Source: Opisthorchis felineus
Taxonomy: Eukaryota > Platyhelminthes > Trematoda > Opisthorchiida > Opisthorchiidae
Length of the DNA: 64,000 nt
Assembly: GCA_004794785.1 (NCBI GenBank)
Contig: SJOL01003685.1
Coordinates: 333,737-397,736 of the forward strand
Reading direction: 5' to 3'
Shown: piece after piece, positions 1 to 12,700 of the stretch
Layout: every line of letters starts with the position of its first letter
Numbering within the stretch: position 1 is the stretch's first letter
The notes under the pieces: generated by a model
The model's input: only the letters and a program-made list of their open reading frames with translations
Told to the model about the DNA's origin: nothing
Database searches by the model: none
Program-made: the position numbers and the translations under genes

Positions 1-257
1 AGCCAACCGGGTTTAAAACTATCGCCTAACGATAGATATTCAAGTTTGGTTTGGAGTAAAGTAAAGGTGTACGGTGTACGATAGATTACTCGTCCAGCTG
101 GTCGTGCGGCCCATTTCAGCCTTCCGGTGAGGCGTTAGGTTACTGGCTCAACGATGGTGTCTGCTTGATGTCTCCAGCTACTTGCGTCTGGTTGATGGTT
201 TTGCCGTCCAGTGGATCTAGTTTGCTTGATATCCGTTGGTGGTATGTTCGGTGTATG

Positions 258-470
258 GGGCGAGATGGGCTCAGTGGTGAGAGCACGTATTCATTCACCG
301 GAATGTCCGTCTTTCGAACCCGACCTCTGCCTCTCGACTTCCCCTGTCTAGGCTAGGGCAAACTAGCAGTATCTCAGCCCTCGTGATTCCTTCGGGTGGC
401 ATGGCAGCTAGGCACCGAAAGGGTGTTACAGCTGAACGATTATCCTCCTTATTATCATTATTATGTTCGG
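258..470 (+). repeat. tRNA-derived SINE, copy A
   Basis: The head resembles a tRNA. An A-box-like stretch lies at 266-286 (GGCTCAGTGGTGAGAGC) and a B-box-like stretch around 309-321 (TTTCGAACCC). The body at 340-440 is shared with the copy at 40.7 kb, including the blocks GCAGTATC, CAGCCC, TTCCTTCGG, TGGCAT and GTTACAGCT. It ends in a TTATTATCATTATTATG tail at about 450-468, as expected for a SINE with a simple-repeat tail. Homology with the other two copies was seen by eye, and the ends are approximate. It is not a functional tRNA gene because no acceptor stem closes it. Confidence 0.72.
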
Positions 471-2776
471 TATAGTGTCCATTCTATCGAAAATCAAGCC
501 AACTTTAAGTTGCTATTGTAACTGCTTAGCTGTTGGTAAGACAGTTATTAAGAATAGGTCACTCACATTCCAGGCGTGCACCAGTTCATCAAGATGATAT
601 CACGAGACTCCAAATGGCGGAAACTACTCTGCATTATTTTTCTGTTTGGACGTAAAACTATTTGGTATTAAAATTTCAGTCAAAGTCAGTTTTTTTTTGA
701 AGAGCTGAGTTGAAATCACAAATTCAAACATTTTGAATCTTACATACACTTTGGATCACACAGTAACATTGGCATCCATCCGTTCATCATTAAAAACTGT
801 AAACCCGTAAGCTGGGTTCTTCAAATCGCAGGGGGGGGGATTAAACCGGGGAAACTAAGCCATTTGAAGACTAAACAAGATATGCGTCTAATATTTTTTG
901 GGTATTTTCAAGCGACAACCATGAGCAGACAAAAAATAACATCAGTTTTTCATTAACTTGAATCCCTTTCAAATTCAACAACAATTAATTATAGCATGGA
1001 TGAAGCCAGTTCTCCTTCTGGAACAGGCTCCCAAAGCAGCAGCTGAGCTCAGCTGTTTGTCCTTACTACTTGCAAGTGGTTTTAAGTATTTTTTTACTTT
1101 ACCATCACCATTACTTTGCTAAAATCAGCACTCGTTTGGCGATGGGATTAAATCTCACAATGCAGTGGACGGGTACACGGCTTGAAATCATTATCGACAG
1201 CAATAGAGTAGTAACAAATGCTGGCGCTTAATTGCGGAATAGCTTGAGAATACTCATTTCATTTGTCATTTCGTGGGAAGCCTGGTGAATCAAACTTTCA
1301 ACAGGATTGTTGAGACAAACCAGCCCACTGCCCATAAAATGCAACGGGACTTCAATACAAACCTCATTAACATTGAATTCCTCAATTGCCGAGTTGGATA
1401 CCGTAATGACAGACACAGAGTTCCAAAGAATCGGAGTTGAAATATCCTACTGTGGCTGCTTTTTCAGTGAGAATTATACACCACAAGGAAACATTTTTCA
1501 AGTGTCGACAAATGCCAACTTACAAGCATTAGCGCAACTAAGTGAAACGCTCAATTTTCTTTGGATAGACCATACTGCAAAGCAGAGTTAACACGCGCAA
1601 GCATGAAAAAGGACAATTCCTCTCTGTCTTGCAGAAAAACATTAGTTTGACCATGATTTCATGAAGCTTTTGAATATCGCACTAAAGTATACACGCACAA
1701 GATAACTTTTATTATTGACGAGGCCACGTTAATAGTCCATTGAGTTTATAAAAAGGAATTGATCCACCTAGATGTCAATAAGCTTCTCTTGGTGAGCTCC
1801 GTTTCTTTTGAGTCAAAGTGGCCACCAATAACAGCGGCTTCAGGCCTGTAATTGTAAGGTGTGAAAAGCCTAATTTATGCCACACAGAAAAATCAGATTT
1901 TCTCAAAGAAATCAGACAAATTTGGTTGAATTTGCAATGCGCCACAAATGGTATAGATGCATCCGAGAAAAAAGTTTTTTAACAGTGTTGCGATTTCATC
2001 AAGAAAATGAGTTCATTCAGCGCTGGTAAATAGCTAGGCGCTATAAATCTATTCCGTCTATGTGGATAACTTATCCAGAGCTCACGATATTCTGGAGTTA
2101 ACTGCACTGCCGATCTGCTATTTGAGGTCAAATGGTTTGGTTTCCAACTACTAGTTGTTCTCGGGATTTTCACATGCGTTCACTCCGAAGATGGCATAGA
2201 ACCATCAACAAAATATATTCGAGATATTTGTTTTAAACAACCATTCAGATACAAATACAGGAAGCGCTGAAACCACTCAGTTCATATCAGATAAAATGTT
2301 ATCTAAAGACCCTGAAAATGTGTCAGTATTTGCAGAACTCGCAATTCATTGAGGATGATTCCTGGATTTGTAAAACTTGAAATCACACTGCTCTCGCCTT
2401 CAAAAAACCTCTTTTGCCACAATGCCATCATTCTGGTTAGTCCCCACTGAGGAAAAGAAGCAAGGAAACTTAGTTTCGTTTTCATCAGAGGCCATTATCA
2501 GTGCACGTTCATGGCCGTGTCGGGATAGGAACCGGGGACAAGTGATATGTGATTCAAGTGTAATCCAATCACTCTATCAGTGCACAATGTGAAAACACTT
2601 TCTATGAAACCTACAAATACGTGAAGTCTTTCCGGTAGTTTTAAGCATAACATCACCTGACTGAGAAGTCCTGAAAGGGAATGGGATGAGCAAAGCAACT
2701 CGCTCAGGACAGTTCCTGGTTGACCAATGCTTCGGGCAAACAAATCAAATCGGACAAGAGCGGACAAGTTCATCTG
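471..2776. other. non-coding spacer or intron sequence
   Basis: I see no exon with convincing splice sites. A run of nine G lies at 831-839. Open frames of 60-95 codons occur on both strands, but they overlap one another, lack recognisable motifs and are the size expected by chance. Confidence 0.5.
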
Positions 2777-2814
2777 TTCGGGCGTGATAATTCAAATGCG
2801 GCCAGCTTACGCTG
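2777..2814 (+). repeat. interspersed repeat fragment (second copy at 53.9 kb)
   Basis: About 38 bases beginning TTCGGGCGTGATAATTCA match 53,897-53,934 with roughly eight mismatches. The fragment probably comes from another dispersed element. Only the best-conserved block is given, and the true ends are unknown. Confidence 0.45.
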
Positions 2815-5800
2815 TTGTTGGACTAGCAGTAAATTGCTCAACTTGCATTTCTCTTTCGCGTAGTCTACATCCCGCCACAGCGAGAAATGTGTACTAGGGA
2901 TATCCTCATGTTAGAGCGAACATCAAGCCCAGCGCTTCCCCTCTTCGGTGTGAGTCAACAAATGTTGCAGAGGAGGACTGCTAAACGATGACAATGTGAA
3001 TGCAACCCTAATGTTTTCAAACTAAGTAATTCAACTTGGTACTGCTTTTCGGCTTTCTAGCAAGAACTGATTTAATTTACACAATGGATCTCTACTCTAA
3101 ATATTCTGAGAGAATATTCCGGCTCACATGTGGAATTATATCAGACAGGTATTTTTCAGCCCTCGCCCACTCAAGTAGATTTTTGGGTACGGAAATTAAA
3201 CTACCTAAATTCACTTCGCGTACTACCAAAGTTTTCTATCCAAAGCAAGTGCTGGGAATCTTGTGTATGGTCTGAGATGCAACGTCAATCTGCATAACCA
3301 AGTTTGAGAAAGAAACGAACCTCTTACGTGTACTAAAAAGGATGTGTGGAGAACACAGGAAACGTGTTTTTCGCACACTTTTTGAAACATTCGAGTGATT
3401 TTCTAAACAGATGCTACATTTCTCAAGGAATCTCATCCAAGGAAATAAAAGCAGATCGCTGTTCTGCTCCAAGGTGCATGTTTTACAAAAATGTGCCATA
3501 TGTATGAGTGACAAATAGAATCCACCATATTGGGTCAGCATTGCGCTAAACCAAATGCCCTCATATCCTTGAAACGCAACGCATTCAAACAAAAATACGG
3601 ATATACAAAAGAGCGCACTCATCGCCTTAGTAAGAAAGATGATCATATAGTTGCAATCATATGGATTTCTGTGCATTGTTCAGTTTTATCGTTTAGACAA
3701 AGCACTGAATACTGAAGTTTTTGGCGAACTATTTTATATTTCGAGTATTCTTAGGTGTAGAACAGAACCTGACATTATCTCGACTGATCTATCTCTCAGT
3801 CAAACAGTGCCTCGAGCTTATTGTTTTCCACAGTAATGCCATCCAAATCGCATTTAGAACAGTTCCATCAATGTTAGACTGAAATTTTTTTTATGCAATT
3901 TAACTCTTACTTTTGATTTTATCTGTTCTATGAGTGTTTCGAAAAAACATTTAGAGACAAACAGTTGTTTAAATTGTACCCTTAGTACTGAATCCATTTT
4001 TTTTAACCCTATTACGTAAAAAGGTGTAAATACGTAAAAGAATAAACAAATAAGAACTACTGAAATGACGCTGGATTTTTTTTCATGACACACATGACGG
4101 TTGTCTTGAGTAATAGTTAATCATTACCAAATATTTCCTCGAAAGCCGGGCTGACAACCAAGTTTGTATGCAACAATTTTCGGCTGCCAAGTTCCGGGCT
4201 CGTGGAGGGATGGTAAAAGGCCAAAACACTATAAATCTGTGCCTTAAATTTTGGTCGACGACAGTCTAATTTGAGGATGGGGGTTAGGGTAACGTAAATG
4301 TTTTCTTTATCTCTTTTGTTAATGAATACAGGTGTCTGCCATGCGAGTAGCGAGCTGCTTGAAATGCTACTTTTGTGGTAGTCCAAAGATTATTCTGAAT
4401 GATTTGGTCGCTGTGTAGTGTTTCAACCGAATTTGCTATTTCATCTTTCTACTTGTCCGAAGATGCGCTTGAGAAAGGTCGTTTGCAGGCCACTATAGAT
4501 GGCATATCGTATTGGTTTGAAGCGCTGCATTACTTGGTCATTATGCAATGGATTAATTTTATCCGATAAGTTTGCCTTGTAGCCGGGTATTCTTCGCACC
4601 TATAACGAGGAAATTAATGGAAGAGCTACTGAGCTCTTGGGAAGTGAGCTGCTTTGATCCGTTAGCTAACTCATTTGTATCATTCATTCTTCGACTGTTT
4701 TTTGCCGGAAATGCATTCGTATATGGTACTTTTGAAATGTGCAAAATAACTGGGAATACTCTGCGGTTTCAGCAAACTATCATGTTCGTTTGTTCAGGTA
4801 TGACAGTGTGGGCTATACTGGACTATAGTAGCACCTGAATATCACACCGACGACCAGTTGAGAAGCAAACGCTTTCTGTTGAACTTCTGGATTAAATTCT
4901 CTGAAGCTCAAGGACAAGATGCCGAACCAGCCTGTAATATCTAGGACAGGAAGACTGTTCATACGATGAAAGATTGTTCAGCAGTTTTTGAGCGTCCGCC
5001 GCGGTAACTAACTGGGATGTCCTGGCTGGTGGGTTAAGAGATCGATCCGGTCGGTTATCTGGTCTCCTTCCGAGGCGTCGGACAAAACAGTCATAGCCCT
5101 CAACCGTGAACAGTCGCAACAATTGCCATTTCTGATACGTCCAGCGTGTGCTGGTGCACATGACAATTCCTCTAACTCACAGGCAAAAGATCATATCAAT
5201 TCTTCTGGAATCTGTCAAAATGGGTGAATTGTCGTTCAGCCAACATTATCTCTGTCACTCCATTAGATCTGCTCGCGTGTTCACGACTGGACTGCCAAAG
5301 ATAGTGGTCGTAAAACTCTACTGCATTAAAGGACATAGGCAGAGTGAAATCCGTTTTCGCTATAAGCTCTACTCTGCTCTATGACTGTCTATGAAAAATC
5401 AAAATCTTCAGGAAAACAGCAACAGATAAAGGATATTACACCAAGTGGAGAGTAAATAATCAGTAAACCAAGCGAAGTAAGCCGAGATTACTTTCGCGAT
5501 AGCGTGCACTGACTTGTCTCAGTGATTGACTTAGGTGGGATCGTAGGAGGCTGGTTGAATTGAAGGATGTCAGACATCCAGGAACAAATAAAAAACCAGT
5601 GTGTGAAAGACACATTTTCCGTCAGGCGAAGCTTGTCATCTGGTTGGACAGTACCAAAGAGTGAAGCTGTTTCTCCTGCCATCGATTCTTCACTGTGGAA
5701 GTGAGTGAAACCAGTGGGCTCGTCTTCACTTTCTTGTTCAGCAAACTACAACAGTAGATGGTCAAACTGTTTCATAAGCAACAGGCCTGAAATCCCACAT

Positions 5801-6108
5801 TTAAATCGTTTGTGCTTGCTCATCTACAACTATTTCACCGAAACCATTTATAGATGTGTTTACTTGCTGACTTTTGGAATTTGAGATAGAGATGTTATTT
5901 GTAGTGTTGTGTTACCAAGTTGTTCAAAAAGCTCGTTACTCATGCGTGACCGAGTTTCATGTCATTCAGTTATATTTAACTATATCCTGTAGACTGTTTC
6001 AAGGTGCATTTCATCCAGCGATGTTCGGTCAGCCTCTGTAAATGTTGTACCACTAAGACTGTCAGAGAATAAACGCCCTTGTCTATTTCACCAAACTGTA
6101 TCTGTCCA
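2815..6108. other. non-coding spacer or intron sequence
   Basis: I recognise no gene, RNA gene or clear repeat here. The longest frame (3,236-3,676, minus strand, 146 codons) has no recognisable motif, low-complexity Cys/Phe/Ser composition and no supporting splice signals. Confidence 0.5.
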
Positions 6109-6420
6109 CTGTTGGTTGATTAGATGGTAGTTCGTCTGTCCGCTGAGCTTGGCAATTGGTTTGCAAACGGTTCGTCCCCAGTCGAGGAGACATCGTCCGT
6201 TCGTAGTTGAGTGGGTGCTTCCTCCGTGTCTAACTGCGTTCGTATTATTTTTTTGAAGAGTATCTAATATCCCGTCCTGTGATTAGCTAATCGGTATATA
6301 CCTTTCTTGTAATATTATTGGCCCCATCGTGATTTGCGCTGCGTGTGCTCTATATTTCTTGTATTCCACTGGTCGGTAAGATGGCTGTTCTGGGTGTTTC
6401 AGGTCTGTTTTCGATTGGTC
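6109..6420 (-). mobile_element. hairpin/GAAAC repeat family, copy 1 (left arm of inverted pair)
   Basis: Read on the minus strand, this segment matches the + strand segment 6,500-6,754 almost throughout, and also matches the copy at 38.9-39.2 kb. The conserved order is a block around GGGCCAATAATATTAC, then TATTAGATACTCTTCAAAAA, GGAAGCACCCACT, the 18-nt hairpin GTCTCC-TCGACT-GGGGAC (plus coordinates 6,174-6,191), a GAAC-type sequence and TTTGCAAACCA. The inverted arm homology covers at least 6,109-6,345. It has no protein-coding frame of its own. It is probably a non-autonomous element or the terminal part of a larger retroelement. Confidence 0.7.
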
Positions 6421-6499
6421 CATTCCTGGTTTGTGTTGCGTTGTAGTCCCTCTTCCTTGAATTTGGTTGGTTTTGATGGCAGTTTCTATTTTTGGTGGT

Positions 6500-6754
6500 T
6501 TCCTTACAAAGCACACAAAACACACACCACAACACGGCGAAAATCACGTTCGGGTTAATAATACTACAAGATAGGCATATCCAATCACATGGCAGGATAT
6601 TAGATACTCTTCAAAAACTATATAAGCGCAGCTAGGCACTGAGGAAGCACCCACTTAACTGCGAACAAACGATGTCTCCTCGACTGGGGACGAAACGTTT
6701 GCAAACCAAATTCCAAGCTCGGCTAACAGACGAACTTCCATCTGATCAAACAAC
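6500..6754 (+). mobile_element. hairpin/GAAAC repeat family, copy 2 (right arm of inverted pair)
   Basis: This is the inverted partner of copy 1 and is separated from it by about 80-190 bp, depending on where the ends are drawn. The hairpin GTCTCC-TCGACT-GGGGAC lies at 6,674-6,691, directly followed by GAAACGTTTGCAAACC. The sequence CTATATAAGCG at about 6,618-6,628 is TATA-like. The pair could be two independent insertions in opposite orientation or one fold-back element. I saw no target-site duplication that decides between these. Confidence 0.7.
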
Positions 6755-9700
6755 AGTAAGCACACCCGAGCTACCTGAATCTGTCTAACAACTTATCTCA
6801 TTTCAGAATTAAAAGAACCACAACTGTCGGAAGACCGGGCTGGAATGAAACAAGCGGTATCCTCAGAAGCCGCACCCACTGCCAATTGTAATACAAGAAG
6901 CATTTGAGAGTGGAGATTTATCAGATGCAGAAGAACTGTTCAACTAAAACCTCGAAATTTCGCAGCATGAAAATCGACCGCATGCTTCAGCATGAAAATG
7001 CGGCTAAAAAGCGAGAAGTTCAAGTTCTTTTAGTTGGTATGTCTAAAATTTCCCTCTTGTCGTGAACTGAAGCGATTTACACCTGTTTGAAGTCCTTAGT
7101 AGTTTAACTGATAGAATAACCATCAGGCAAGGAAGAGATCCGCGTCGTGCTCTCACGCGTGCCTTTATATTCCTACTCCATGTGCATAGACTTTTGATTT
7201 CTTGATTTGACCACCACCCTTTTATTTTTGTCAATTTGAAAAAGAGCACTTTGGGATTTGAGCAATGTGGACAACTAGCCCACTGTGAAAGTCGTACTGT
7301 GCATACATCAAAAGAGATAACATAGTTAGTCCTCTGATAATAAACATGGCGAAACATGTATACAGTTCAACCGCAAAAGGTGCCCCGGGTTAATGTGCTC
7401 GTGGGCGAGAACTGTGAAGTGCTCACCCAGTGGGCTCGAGAGACATGGTACGTTGAAACCCTTGGGTCATAGTTGAACTCCACTCCCAGCCATTCTCTTT
7501 TGTTCTCTCTGTGCCTTGTTTTCTAGTTTTAAACTTCAATGAGTCTACGTATATGACACGTCGACCTTTCCATAGTGAAAGAAGTATGCGTTTTTGTGGT
7601 TGTGATAGGTAATGAGTTGCTTAAGGCTGAAATGGAGGAGTGAAATATTGATCGGACTGATGAGTCCTCCAAGTTGGATGTTTTTTGTTAACAGGAGAAT
7701 AAGCAGTTCGGTCCTCTGTACTGGTGAGCAGGTTTTAATTCTTGTGTTTCACTCGCACACTACTTAAGCCACTTATAAAGAGTCAAATTTTCTCCTATAT
7801 GGTAGGCATCAATTTCAAAGATTATTTTTGACAAAAGCCCTGAACCAACTCTGTTGTGAAAGATAAGCTGTTTTATAATTGTTTTATAAAAACAAATCTA
7901 AGTTACCCCCAACTCTAAAACCATTATTTTATTACTACAACACTATCTTCCGCAAAGTCTAGGGGATGGCTCGAGCTGAAGCTACCAGTTTTGTCTTCGT
8001 AACTGTCTTTCAGTGTTTCAGTGGTATGGCGAAATTCCCTTGCTAGGATTCGAATTTTAAGTTTTAACCATGCCAAGGATGCCAATTGTAGGAGACAGAC
8101 AAAGATCGGATGATCTGTGTACAACAACAAATTGAATTGGAAGGCGCTCCGGGGAAAAAGACGCGTTAGAACAGTAAACTCTCTCTTTCAAGCGTCCAGC
8201 ACCTCCATATTTGCGCATGCGGTGACATTACTTTCGTCGGATATAGGACGTATAACAAAAGTATGTTCGTAAAAATGACACTCTGATTCTCCGAAGGCTG
8301 ACTGTGTCCACCGGTGCATTACACAATGGACTGGAAACGATATCACAGTTGAAGATTCCTGCGCACTGTATGCAACGATTCATGCTTTACTCCCTTCGTC
8401 ATTGAGTTGGCTTAACGGTCAACAATTTCGTGGATGGTACTTTTAGTTCAAAGGCTCGAGATGAATTGCTTAAATATAGCAGGTCTCAACAGTAAAAAAG
8501 GGTTAGGTTCATGCAAGTGAAACCGATAGTTGAGGAATTAAAAAATGCTCCTTCCGAGAGTTGTGAGGAAGGCCATGTCACTTCTACAGACAGTGTAAAG
8601 TTTACGCGTAAACGTTATTGCGCCAATGGTTGCGTTCGTAGCAAAACTAAAATGTACATCGTGTGTTGTATCGTTTTAAATTTTGATTGTTTTAGCGGGC
8701 TTGGCTGAGTGTCTAACGAGTTTGTTGGAAGGGGCTTTTGAAATGGGTCACTTTTGTCCGAGTACTTTCTGCAGTCTTTCACATCACAATGTAAGGCAAT
8801 TATTTTAGCATGCAGACCACATTCAGTTTGACTAACAAAATAATCTTTCGTCTCTGAAGCAACCAAGTAAGTGTCACTGGTACGTGTTTACATGTTTGCG
8901 AGCAAATATCCAGCAGTATTTTATTACAGGGTGACGACCCGTTAAGACTCCTTTCAACAGGAAGACCCTGAAGAAACTACGCCAATTGTCACCCAAGTCT
9001 GAGTTTAACATTGATTACACTGCACAATTCTGTCAGGGGAAACCGAAGATTAATCCCCCGCGCATTTCCACTCTGTTGGGACTCGTCAGGTGGCTATAGC
9101 AGGATTTGAGCGCCTCCTTTCTAGGTTTGAAGTTCACTCTCCTTTTTTTCACCGGAAAGCGGTAACCGCTTTCGTGTACGAACCCAAGCGCCTTTCGGTT
9201 GATTCAGCGACTGAACCAACACTGGTTAGGAATCAGATCATTAGTGGGCACTCAAAACTGTTAAGAAAGATTCACGACCTGCTAGTTGCCACGTCATTGT
9301 TTTTGAGTTTTTGCCGGTGATAATTACAAGCCGGAATTGCTGCATCCCATTGAGTGGTCCCAATCAAAACGAAGTTAAATTTGCGGGAAACTGCTTCTAC
9401 AGGACCCAGCAGTTCACCCTCATAATTATAACCTCTTAAAAAAGGCAAGGCCTAGAGTTTGGTAATTTTCTGGTCATTTTCGTGTGCCTGGGATAGTTAG
9501 GATACGTTCTGACTACTCACTAGTAAATACCATACACTCCATGGGAAAGTTGTGTAATGTGTGCACCAATGATGTTTGTAGAAATTTCGATACAAGCATC
9601 TCAATAATTTGGAATGTTAATTACCACTGGCAAGATCTCACATTTTTAGACCAGTGGCGCATGTCCCAAAAAATGTCGGGTGGCCTGCTACGCGATTCAC

Positions 9701-12700
9701 GGTCGCACATCAGTGGTGATTATAAAGTGCAACTTGCTCAGCCAGCGCACTTCAAAAGCTGTTTCAAAAATATTTCCCATAGGGTTCAGTAATTTCCCCC
9801 TGTTACGTACCGAATAAGGAATTATAGACCTCGATGTCCCATTATCTCTCTCATCAGCCCTCCCTCATCAGTGGTTGGGGTTGAGACGTGTTTATTCGTT
9901 TTTCAGATCGATGCCGTGCATGCCGCGACATTTTTGGGAGCAGCTGAGGTGATAAGCCTGCTAAGGAAGAAAGCAATTGTTAGCTTTTAAACGGCTTTTC
10001 CAACTTGCACCGATCGAATAGCAGTTTGTCTGAGGATAATTAGGTTTCTGAAACAGTATTCTCACCCCTGACAAGCTGACTGTCAGCTAGCTTCTAACCA
10101 ACTGGCAACAGACAGAATAAGTAAAATCCAGTCACATGTTTTATATGAACAGTCTCTGATGAAGCTCGATGGAGAATGTAACGAATTTAAGTAATGTTTC
10201 AACTTTATGACGCACAAATTTTTCTCATTTATACACGTATCATCTGTTGCATCATCATGTTCCACGTATCATACTTCGCCAAGTCGTAATTAAAAAGTCT
10301 CTATCAGATCGCTAGACGTCATCTTCGCTTGGAAACAACTCAGACAACGTTTAGCTAATTTAGTAGGTGTGTCGCCGCATGATAATGTTGAGTTTATTGC
10401 CACTGACACCAATAAATGCATGTATTCAGTGTTTCTGCCTGGTCCGATGGCAATGAGGTTAGGAGCGGTTGTAATAAATCTAGAAAGTGATCAGGTGAAC
10501 TCTGCAACTGCTCACAGTGAGTGAAATTGAACAAATCAAACTTGTCTTTGGCTGCGGTGATACATCTATTTATGCTGGTTATTGAGGATTCACAAACATC
10601 AGTGGACCAGTTATTTATTAGGTGCTTTCTTTCTGTGGTCTTAAGCAAAATTGTCCTCATGAAACCTCTGATAAATCTGTCGGATGTATCGAAAGTTGTG
10701 CGTACATACGGAAAGCCTGATGATTGGTCAGTGAAATCGGTTTACAATCTTGTGTCAATGCAAAGTCTCATTCTTTATACTACTTGTTAACTTTATGTTC
10801 AACAGTCCTTTTTGGCTTTCAAGAAACTAATATTGAAGTAGCAGAATGTTTGTATGGCAGAGTGGTTTGGCCACATTTTCTTGCGTCGCATAACGAAAGG
10901 GGACTTGAGACCTTAAAACATGTTCAAGAGCTGAGTGTGAGAAAAGCTGTGTGACAGGAGTAAGGGTACACCCGCCAGGTTTGGAATTGTTACGTTTGTG
11001 CCTGTCTTTCGAACCTGTTTAGTCGATAATTAGCGGCCGTAAAATCAAAAACGTCTTTGTATTAATGATTTATTATTCCAGTCCAATACAGTTTAGATGG
11101 TTGTTAGTTCAGTCCGAGACTCATATTATTAAATGCACTAAATCCCTGTTCATATGACTCTGTTCTCTAGAGATCGCGCCCAAAGTATAAATCTTGGGCA
11201 AACCAGATACTGATATATTCATACAGCCAACTGATTACTGCTGTAGCGGTGGATACTACTGATGAGGCATGCGAGTAGTATGTGGTTTTCTCGTAACTCC
11301 GCCTCGCGTCTGATGGAAGGTGGGGTTTATTACGGGACTGGTGGAACTGCTTTGCAGCATTCGTTTACATTTGCGTGAGACTCAATGAATATCCACGAAA
11401 GTTCAATAAGACGCGTGAGGATGTTCAGTTTTTAAAAACAAGGTGCATTTGAGACGTTTATTTCCTGTGCAATAGTTTGTAACTGTTTAGTTGGTGTTTG
11501 CTAATAAGCGACTCCGCGGCGAAGGACTCTCCTCCTTTCACTGGTAACTAGGAAGTTTAATCTGTTTTGCCGTCAGTCAGTCCTTCTGGAGTACTCGGAA
11601 CTTTCCGATCCACGGGGCTGAAGAGTTGTGGATTAAAGGATACCGAAAAACTCATCCACGTGAGCGATTTAGTTTTTGTTGAGAGCCGTCATCTAGACAC
11701 AAATAACTGTGAAGATGTTTACCACCTTGGGGCACGAAGTCTACGAAGTTAATACCCGATGATAAACCGAAGGTAGGAGTTGCTTACGAGAGCACAACGT
11801 TTTATCGCTTTAGAAAAGAATATGAAGTTACTGTTGAGCGAAGTTACCACACTAGCAGCGCGTCATGATGTCTTTACTCTTCTGTGGGAACGAAACCAGA
11901 ATCTCTGTGGGTGATACAGCTAGGTGCCTGGCTGATCTGACTTGCACCGTCTGCCCAAAACCCTCCGGTTTGAGTAAACAGGACGAGAATCACTCACCAA
12001 AGCCCTTTCAGCAGCAGCCCCTGGTGAAATCAAGTGCCGCCGAATACCAGACCAGGTATGCTGGTTCAGTCCGCTGAGGCCAACAAACAAAACGTTTAAT
12101 CAGAGTTGATTCATATAAATGCAGCTCAAAACGCAGCTGGAATTGCAAGGCGCCAAAAAGTCGATTGTTTTTTGGCCTTCAGCTAAGTCGTACAACCTCT
12201 ACTTCTCTTCTTGACTCTCAGGGACGGTATGAAAAGTTTAGGACAAAAAACACTTCTTTGTTGCAGCTGCTAGAACCATATAGATCCTTGCAACGTCTGA
12301 ACGAGTATGTTTTAATATGGCCGACGCTTTTTGATTGATTCTTAATCGACTTCTTGGGTCATGATAGTTAGCAGTGTACGTATATTGGTCTGACTTCTCA
12401 ATCTGAATGAGCGAACCGTGTTGAGTGCACTCCAGTTTCTAACCACTACTTCCAATCAGTACACCAGGAGGTGAACCACAGGAAAAGTTGATCCCGTCAG
12501 CTCCGTGATTAAGAGGTAACCTGTTCCAGGGCCCATTGTTATCTCACCATATTTGAGATGATTAATGATTGCATGAGAATATCTGCATGTCAGTTGTAAC
12601 TGCGGCAATGAAGATTAGAAAAGCCATTCAAACATTAAAATCTCGGCCTCTGGATATAAACTTCTTTTAGTTAACGGAAGATATCGTCTCATAATGAGGT

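Noticed and set aside
3236..3676. 146-codon open frame, minus strand.
   Set aside because: Biased Cys/Phe/Ser composition, no family resemblance, no splice sites that would make it an exon.
7669..7695. CTGATGAGTCC, as in a hammerhead core.
   Set aside because: No GAAA box or cleavage triplet follows at a suitable distance; isolated match.
11262..11285. CTGATGAGGC, possible hammerhead core.
   Set aside because: The following sequence has neither a helix II hairpin nor GAAA.
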